26,816 bases of DNA from NCBI GenBank assembly GCA_022769845.1, contig JALEIO010000093.1:1-26816 (forward strand), in the 5' to 3' direction. The translations under genes were made by a program, and so were the position numbers. Shown piece by piece: positions 22,102-26,816 of this stretch. Under the pieces are notes generated by a model that ran no database searches, was not told the origin of the DNA, and saw only the letters and a program-made list of their open reading frames with translations. Origin of the DNA: Oscillospiraceae bacterium (GTDB lineage Bacteria; Bacillota; Clostridia; UMGS1810). Numbering within the stretch: the stretch's first letter is position 1; each line of letters begins with the position of its first letter.

Positions 22102-23592
22102 CTAAACGTATTTTGCCGCAAGTTCCATAATTTTTTCCTGCGTAAGATATTGGTCGTTTTCCAAAATTCCTGCAACTCTGCCTCCTGACATAACAAGAAT
22201 TTTATCGCAAATTCCAATAAGTTCAGGCATTTCGGAGGACACCATAATAATGCCCTTCTCTTCTTTTGCAAGGTTTAAAATAAGCTGATATATTTCGTAT
22301 TTTGCACCTACATCAATTCCTCTTGTCGGCTCGTCCAGCAGAAGCACATCAGGCTTTGTAAGAAGCCAGCGCCCTATTATAACTTTTTGCTGATTTCCGC
22401 CCGAAAGATTGCGGATAAAGAATTTTTCATTCGGTGCTTTGACCCGCATAGACTCCATTACCCATTTAGTATCGCTCTGCATTTTCCTGCCGTTTAAAAC
22501 ACCAAAACTGCTGTAATTTTTTAGGTTTGCAATAACACTGTTAAAATTAAGGTTCATTCCGCCGAAAATTCCTGTTTTGCGCCTCTCCTCGGTAAGAAGC
22601 GCAAAGCCGTTTTTAATAGCGGATTTTGCTCCGTTGTTATTTACCTTTTTGCCGTTTAAATAAATTTCGCCTTCTTTCTTTGTGCGTATGCCGAAAATGA
22701 GTTCCAAAAGCTCGGTGCGCTTTGAGCCGACAAGCCCTGCAACGCCTAAAATCTCACCCTTTCTAAGTTCAAAGGAAGCATTAATTACCGACGGCTGATA
22801 TTGAGCGGTTAAGTTTTTAACGCTCATAAGTACACCGCGCGGTACATTATTTTTCGGCGGAAAGCGTTTTGAAAGAGTTCTGCCCACCATAAGGCTGATA
22901 ATTTTGTCTGTAGTAAGTCCGCTTGCACTTTCGGTGTCAATCCATTTTCCGTCGCGCATTATTGTAACCTCGTCCGAAATTCTTAAAATTTCTTCCATTT
23001 TGTGCGAAATATATATAATTCCGCACCCTTCCTCTTTAAGCTTATTAATTATTCTGAATAAATGCTCAACTTCTTCGCTTGTAAGAGATGAAGTAGGCTC
23101 GTCCAAAACAAGAATTTTTGCATTGTACGAAACCGCCTTTGCAATTTCCACCATTTGCCGTTGAGATACTGAAAGGCGGCTCATTTTCGTATCGGGGCTG
23201 ATGTCGAGGTCAACCCTTTCAAGCGCCTTTTTCGTTTCATCATACATCTTTTTATCGTCTGTTATGCCTAAATTTTTAATATATCTGCCAAGCCAAATAT
23301 TATCCGCAACGCTTCTTTGCAAAACCTGATTTAGCTCCTGATGCACCATTGCAACGCCGTTTTCAAGCGCCTGCTTCGGATTTTTAAAATTTACCTCTTT
23401 GTCGTTTATCTTAATAATTCCGCTGTTTTTTTGATACACTCCAAAAAGGCACTTCATAAGAGTAGACTTGCCGGCACCGTTTTCTCCCATTAGCGCGTGA
23501 ACTGTGTGCGGTTTCACATAAAGGCAAGCATTATCAAGTGCCTTAACGCCGGGAAATGATTTGTTGATGTCTTTCATTTCCAAAAGATACAT
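22102..23592 (-). CDS. mglA: Sugar ABC transporter ATP-binding protein, two ABC domains
   Basis: Double ATPase of CUT2 importers, 496 residues from the ATG at 23592. The first domain has GENGAGKST (36-44), LSVSQRQ signature and LVLDEPTSSL Walker B. The second has a degenerate P-loop (GLVGSKRTE), LSGGNQQK and LLDEPTRGID. One degenerate P-loop is normal for MglA/RbsA. A longer frame starting at a TTG (23607) overlaps the GGCGGTGA site that serves the ATG, so it is rejected. It lies 18 bases after mglB. Confidence 0.93.
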   Translation of the reverse strand: MYLLEMKDINKSFPGVKALDNACLYVKPHTVHALMGENGAGKSTLMKCLFGVYQKNSGIIKINDKEVNFKNPKQALENGVAMVHQELNQVLQRSVADNIWLGRYIKNLGITDDKKMYDETKKALERVDLDISPDTKMSRLSVSQRQMVEIAKAVSYNAKILVLDEPTSSLTSEEVEHLFRIINKLKEEGCGIIYISHKMEEILRISDEVTIMRDGKWIDTESASGLTTDKIISLMVGRTLSKRFPPKNNVPRGVLMSVKNLTAQYQPSVINASFELRKGEILGVAGLVGSKRTELLELIFGIRTKKEGEIYLNGKKVNNNGAKSAIKNGFALLTEERRKTGIFGGMNLNFNSVIANLKNYSSFGVLNGRKMQSDTKWVMESMRVKAPNEKFFIRNLSGGNQQKVIIGRWLLTKPDVLLLDEPTRGIDVGAKYEIYQLILNLAKEEKGIIMVSSEMPELIGICDKILVMSGGRVAGILENDQYLTQEKIMELAAKYV

Positions 23593-23610
23593 ATTATCAC
23601 CGCCCAAAAT

Positions 23611-24612
23611 TTACTTTCCGTTGTACGCCTTGTAAGGAATACGTACCGCAACGTTTGTTTCATCATATTTATAATCGGTGCCCTCAAGTCTGTCCTTTCC
23701 GCTCGCAATATTCATTGCAATGGCAAAAATTGCATCAGCCATTGCACTGCCGTCCTGCAAAACGGTTCCCGTCATATAGCCTTTTGCGATTAAATCCTTT
23801 GCCGCATCTGTTGCATCAACGCCAACCACCGGAATAAATTTATTTTTGTCGCCTTTGTTATAACCTGCCGCCTGAAGCGCCGCGATTGCGCCCTGAGCCA
23901 TACCATCGTTGTTTGCCACTACAAATTCAATGGAATTGCCGTATTTTGACAACCACGCCTCCATTGCGCGGTTTGCAAGCTCAGTATCCCAGTTACATAC
24001 TTGAAGAGCAAGCTCCTGACATTTTACTCCCTTTTCGGTAGCTGATTTTATAGACCATTCGGTTCTCGCCACAGCCTCAGGATTATCAGGCTCACCTTTA
24101 AACATAACATACTGCATTTTTCCGTCGCCGTTTGTGTCATAATCTCCGTTTTTCCACGTTTCGGCAATAATTTCACCCTGTATTACGCCCGCATCCTTTG
24201 CGTTTGTTCCGACAAACATTGCCTTGTCGTACGATTTTATTACATCCGTATCAGGCTCGCGGTTAAAGAATATTATCGGAATGTCAGCGGCTTTTGCCTT
24301 GTTGACAATGGTTTGCGCCGCGCCGACATCGACAATATTCACCATAAGAACATCAACGCCCTTTTGAATCAGCAAATCAACCTGATCGTTTTGAGTGCCC
24401 TGGTCGCCCTTTCCGTCATTGAGCAAAAGCTCCGCTTTATTTGCGGCAAGCTTTTCAAGCGACTGACGAACAGTAGAAATATATGTGTCATCATATTTGT
24501 ATATGCAAACGCCTATTTTCGGAAGCTTTCCCGTCTGCGAAGATTTTCCGCAGGCGGAAAACGTACCTGTAATAAGCACCGCCGAAAGAAGTAAAATCAA
24601 AAATTTTTTCAT
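23611..24612 (-). CDS. mglB: Galactose/glucose-binding lipoprotein
   Basis: Extracellular solute-binding protein, 333 residues. The signal peptide (MKKFLILLLSAVLITGTFSAC) leads to a lipobox FSAC with C21 as the lipidated residue. Features shared with E. coli MglB are YKYDDTYISTVR near residue 38, FNREPD (116-121), an EF-hand-like calcium loop DTNGDGKMQ (159-167), NNDGMAQGA and VVGVDATD. These support galactose/glucose over ribose. An AAGGAG box lies before the ATG. A TATAAT at 24665-24660 (minus) with a poor -35 may be its promoter, set about 47 bases upstream, and may need an activator. No sugar regulator is adjacent. Confidence 0.92.
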   Translation of the reverse strand: MKKFLILLLSAVLITGTFSACGKSSQTGKLPKIGVCIYKYDDTYISTVRQSLEKLAANKAELLLNDGKGDQGTQNDQVDLLIQKGVDVLMVNIVDVGAAQTIVNKAKAADIPIIFFNREPDTDVIKSYDKAMFVGTNAKDAGVIQGEIIAETWKNGDYDTNGDGKMQYVMFKGEPDNPEAVARTEWSIKSATEKGVKCQELALQVCNWDTELANRAMEAWLSKYGNSIEFVVANNDGMAQGAIAALQAAGYNKGDKNKFIPVVGVDATDAAKDLIAKGYMTGTVLQDGSAMADAIFAIAMNIASGKDRLEGTDYKYDETNVAVRIPYKAYNGK

Positions 24613-24687
24613 AGCTTTTCTCCTTAAATCTTATTAAATTTACAATAAATATTCTAACCATTATAATATTTACTATGCAATAAGATA

Positions 24688-24727
24688 AAAGAAAAACCGC
24701 ACAACACCAAGTGGCATTATGCGGTCT
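24688..24727 (-). terminator. Terminator after ftsH
   Basis: A 13-base-pair stem spans 24696-24725 (ACCGCA with TGCGGT at the base, some G-U pairs inside) with a 4-base loop, then TTTTCTTTT on the minus strand. It starts 17 bases after the ftsH stop and separates it from mglBAC. Confidence 0.85.
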
Positions 24728-24742
24728 AAAAAATTTTAATTT

Positions 24743-26704
24743 TTATTTGTTGTCGTCAGTTGCTTCATCTGATTGAGCATTTTCGGTATCTTTAGATAAA
24801 TCGCCATACGGTTTAAGTTCTTCAAATTTTTCTTCGGCGCCGTCTTTTGCACTCTCAAATTTTAAATCTTCAAGCGTTTCGCCGTTATAAATTTTTTCAA
24901 ACTCCTCGCCCGAAATTTTTTCGCGCTCCATCAAAACATTTGCAACAGCTTTCAGTTTATCCATATTCTGTGTAAGCATCGTTTTGCAGCGTTCGTATGC
25001 GGTATCGATAATATCTCTGATTTCCTCATCAATTTCCGCCGAAACATGTTCGCTTACGTTTCTCGACTGAACAAAATCACGCCCGATAAACACCTCATCG
25101 TGGTCGTTGCCAAAGCAGATAGGACCGATTTTATCACTCATACCATACTTTGTAACCATATCACGCGCAATTTTTGAAGCACGCTGAATATCGTTTGACG
25201 CGCCTGTGCTGATGTCATTAAGCGTCAGCGCCTCCGCACTTCTTCCGCCCAGAAGAACAATTATAGAATCAATCATTTCGCCTTTTGTATTGTAATATTT
25301 ATCCTCGCTAGGAAGACTCATTGTATAGCCGCCTGCTCTGCCGCGCGGAATAATGGAAACCTGATGAACGGGGTCTTGCGATGGCAAAAGACGAGTAATA
25401 ATCGCGTGTCCCGCTTCGTGGTACGCCGTGAGCTTTTTCTCGTGTTCGCTCATATTTCGAGTTTTCTTTTCAGTGCCGACCATAACCTTAATCATTGCAT
25501 CCTCAATTTCGGGCATATTGATTTCGGTTTTATTTTTTCGTGCCGCCAAAAGTGCCGCCTCATTCAAAAGATTTGCAAGGTCTGCACCGGTAAAACCTGC
25601 CGTTGTTTTTGCAATAACCGACAAATCAACATCCGCGCCAAGTGGTTTTTTGCGCGAATGAACACGCAGAATTGCCTCTCTGCCAAGGATGTCGGGATAA
25701 TCCACAACAACCTGTCTGTCAAATCTTCCCGGTCTTAAAAGCGCGCTGTCAAGTATATCGGGTCTGTTTGTTGCCGCAATGACAATAACGCCTACGTTTG
25801 CGCCGAAACCATCCATTTCAACAAGCAGCTGATTAAGCGTCTGTTCACGTTCGTCGTGACCGCCGCCAAGTCCTGCGCCGCGCTGTCTGCCCACTGCGTC
25901 AATCTCATCAATAAAGATAATGCTCGGAGCGGCTTTTTTAGCTTGCTCAAACAAATCTCTTACACGCGAAGCACCGACACCGACAAACATTTCAACAAAG
26001 TCCGAGCCGCTGATAGAGAAAAACGGAACATCAGCTTCGCCGGCAACTGCCTTTGCCAACAAAGTTTTACCTGTTCCCGGAGGTCCTACCAAAAGAACTC
26101 CCTTCGGAATTTTTGCGCCAAGCGAAGTAAACTTTTGCGGCGCACGCAAAAATTCAACTATTTCGGCAAGCTCGGCTTTTTCAACGTCTGCACCCGCAAC
26201 GTCTTTGAACGTTACGCTGTCTTTATCCTTAACGCTTACTCTGGCACGGCTTTTGCCGAAAGACATTGCTTTGCCCGTGCCTCCGCCCTGCGACTGACGG
26301 AAAAACATAATCCAGAACGCAATAATTATAATTGTAAGAATGAGCGACGGAAGCATAGAAAGCCACCACGGTATTGCACTTGGCTGCGGTGTTATAAGCT
26401 TTAAGCTTTCTTCGCTGACCTGCTTTTTAATCTGGTCGCCTGCGTGCTGATATAAGATTTCTATATCGGGTATGTCAGCAACAAGCGCAGTCTCCTTTTC
26501 GCCCTTTCCCTCTTTAATAATTGCGATTGCTTGATTGTTTTCGTCAATTTGCAGCTGCGTAACACTGCCCTTGTTAATGTAGTTTACAAGCTCTGAAAAG
26601 CTGATTTCCTTCGGGCCGCTCTGATAATTAAGCAATGTAAAGATGAATATGATAACTGCGAAAAGCAGAACATAAAAACCGATTCCTTTTATGTATTTTT
26701 TCAC
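24743..26704 (-). CDS. ftsH: ATP-dependent zinc metalloprotease FtsH
   Basis: Membrane-bound AAA+ protease that degrades misfolded membrane proteins and selected regulators. Two TM helices (about 6-26 and 111-135) flank a small extracellular domain. Walker A GPPGTGKT is at 207-214, Walker B IIFIDEID near 262-269, the second region of homology IAATNRPDILDSALLRPGRFDRQ follows, and the zinc site HEAGH is at 429-433. Length about 653 is normal, with an acidic tail. The longest frame starts at a GTG at 26710, only 2 bases from GGAGG; the GTG at 26704, 8 bases away, is the better start. Position after hpt matches the Bacillota order tilS-hpt-ftsH. Confidence 0.97.
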   Translation of the reverse strand: MKKYIKGIGFYVLLFAVIIFIFTLLNYQSGPKEISFSELVNYINKGSVTQLQIDENNQAIAIIKEGKGEKETALVADIPDIEILYQHAGDQIKKQVSEESLKLITPQPSAIPWWLSMLPSLILTIIIIAFWIMFFRQSQGGGTGKAMSFGKSRARVSVKDKDSVTFKDVAGADVEKAELAEIVEFLRAPQKFTSLGAKIPKGVLLVGPPGTGKTLLAKAVAGEADVPFFSISGSDFVEMFVGVGASRVRDLFEQAKKAAPSIIFIDEIDAVGRQRGAGLGGGHDEREQTLNQLLVEMDGFGANVGVIVIAATNRPDILDSALLRPGRFDRQVVVDYPDILGREAILRVHSRKKPLGADVDLSVIAKTTAGFTGADLANLLNEAALLAARKNKTEINMPEIEDAMIKVMVGTEKKTRNMSEHEKKLTAYHEAGHAIITRLLPSQDPVHQVSIIPRGRAGGYTMSLPSEDKYYNTKGEMIDSIIVLLGGRSAEALTLNDISTGASNDIQRASKIARDMVTKYGMSDKIGPICFGNDHDEVFIGRDFVQSRNVSEHVSAEIDEEIRDIIDTAYERCKTMLTQNMDKLKAVANVLMEREKISGEEFEKIYNGETLEDLKFESAKDGAEEKFEELKPYGDLSKDTENAQSDEATDDNK

Positions 26705-26750
26705 ACACACCGCCTCCTTTAAAATATTGTTGCCAAAAAAACATAAAATA

Positions 26751-26816
26751 TTAGTTCTTGTAGTATTCTTCCTTTAAAATTGCAATATACGGAAGATTTC
26801 TAAAATGCTGTGCATA
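26751..26816 (-). CDS. hpt: Hypoxanthine phosphoribosyltransferase, C-terminal fragment
   Basis: The last 21 codons of a gene that enters from the right edge: Y-A-Q-H-F-R-N-L-P-Y-I-A-I-L-K-E-E-Y-Y-K-N, stop TAA. The pattern YxxxxRNLPYIxxLKxExY is the conserved C-terminus of bacterial hypoxanthine phosphoribosyltransferase, a purine-salvage enzyme, and hpt lies directly before ftsH in most Bacillota. The gap to ftsH is about 46 bases, so they may share a transcript. The active-site portion is outside the window. Confidence 0.85.
   Translation of the reverse strand, partial: YAQHFRNLPYIAILKEEYYKN

Noticed and set aside
21064..24612. mglBAC as the transporter for the sugar-acid operon
   Set aside because: It is 10 kb away on the other strand with its own terminator, and the binding protein has galactose/glucose motifs, not those expected for sugar acids.
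24613..24687. Riboswitch or long regulated leader before mglB
   Set aside because: The space is short, AT-rich and unstructured by eye; only a weak promoter is visible.

Overview
The window looks like a chromosomal segment of a low-GC, Gram-positive, anaerobic Clostridia-type bacterium. The signs are a PolC-type replicative polymerase, a FabK-type enoyl-ACP reductase under a MarR/FabT-like regulator, the Bacillota-type darA-holB-ricT-trmN6-rsmI neighbourhood, a clostridial 2[4Fe-4S] ferredoxin, hpt next to ftsH, and strong AGGAGG-like ribosome binding sites with many GTG/TTG starts. Nearly all of it is coding. No tRNA, rRNA, CRISPR array, transposase or phage gene was seen.

Layout. (1) 1-7230, minus strand: a type II fatty acid synthesis operon read in the order marR/fabT-like, fabH, acpP, fabK, fabD, fabG, fabF, fabZ, accD, accA (accA cut by the left edge). 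The accB and accC genes that usually sit in this operon type are missing from both expected positions. The regulator promoter and the fabH promoter carry matching inverted-repeat operators, so autoregulation plus control of the pathway can be read directly from the DNA. (2) 7398-10972: an AraC-type regulator divergent from a plus-strand operon of an SDR dehydrogenase, an enolase-superfamily sugar-acid dehydratase and a KDPG-aldolase-like protein, which together suggest aldonate breakdown to pyruvate and an aldehyde. (3) 10947-12280: three hairpins in a row, a DUF421/YetF-like membrane protein, a 48-residue one-TM protein with its own consensus promoter and stop-overlapping terminator, then a 113-bp tandemly duplicated terminator-like element between convergent genes. 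(4) 12282-20940, minus strand: informational genes read darA, holB, ricT, ferredoxin, trmN6-like, rsmI, polC and a small two-TM protein. (5) 21022-24612, minus: an mglBAC sugar ABC transporter. (6) 24688-26816, minus: ftsH and the last codons of hpt.

Most of the window is ordinary housekeeping sequence. I found no convincing new multi-gene system. The best leads are the paired FabT-like operators, the loss of accB/accC from the operon, the duplicated 113-bp element, the tiny membrane protein beside DUF421, the ferredoxin placed next to ricT, and the orphan sugar-acid cluster with an altered aldolase active site. Several start codons were moved from the longest open frame to the codon that fits the ribosome binding site; each case is stated. 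All hairpin pairings, repeat differences and residue numbers were counted by eye.
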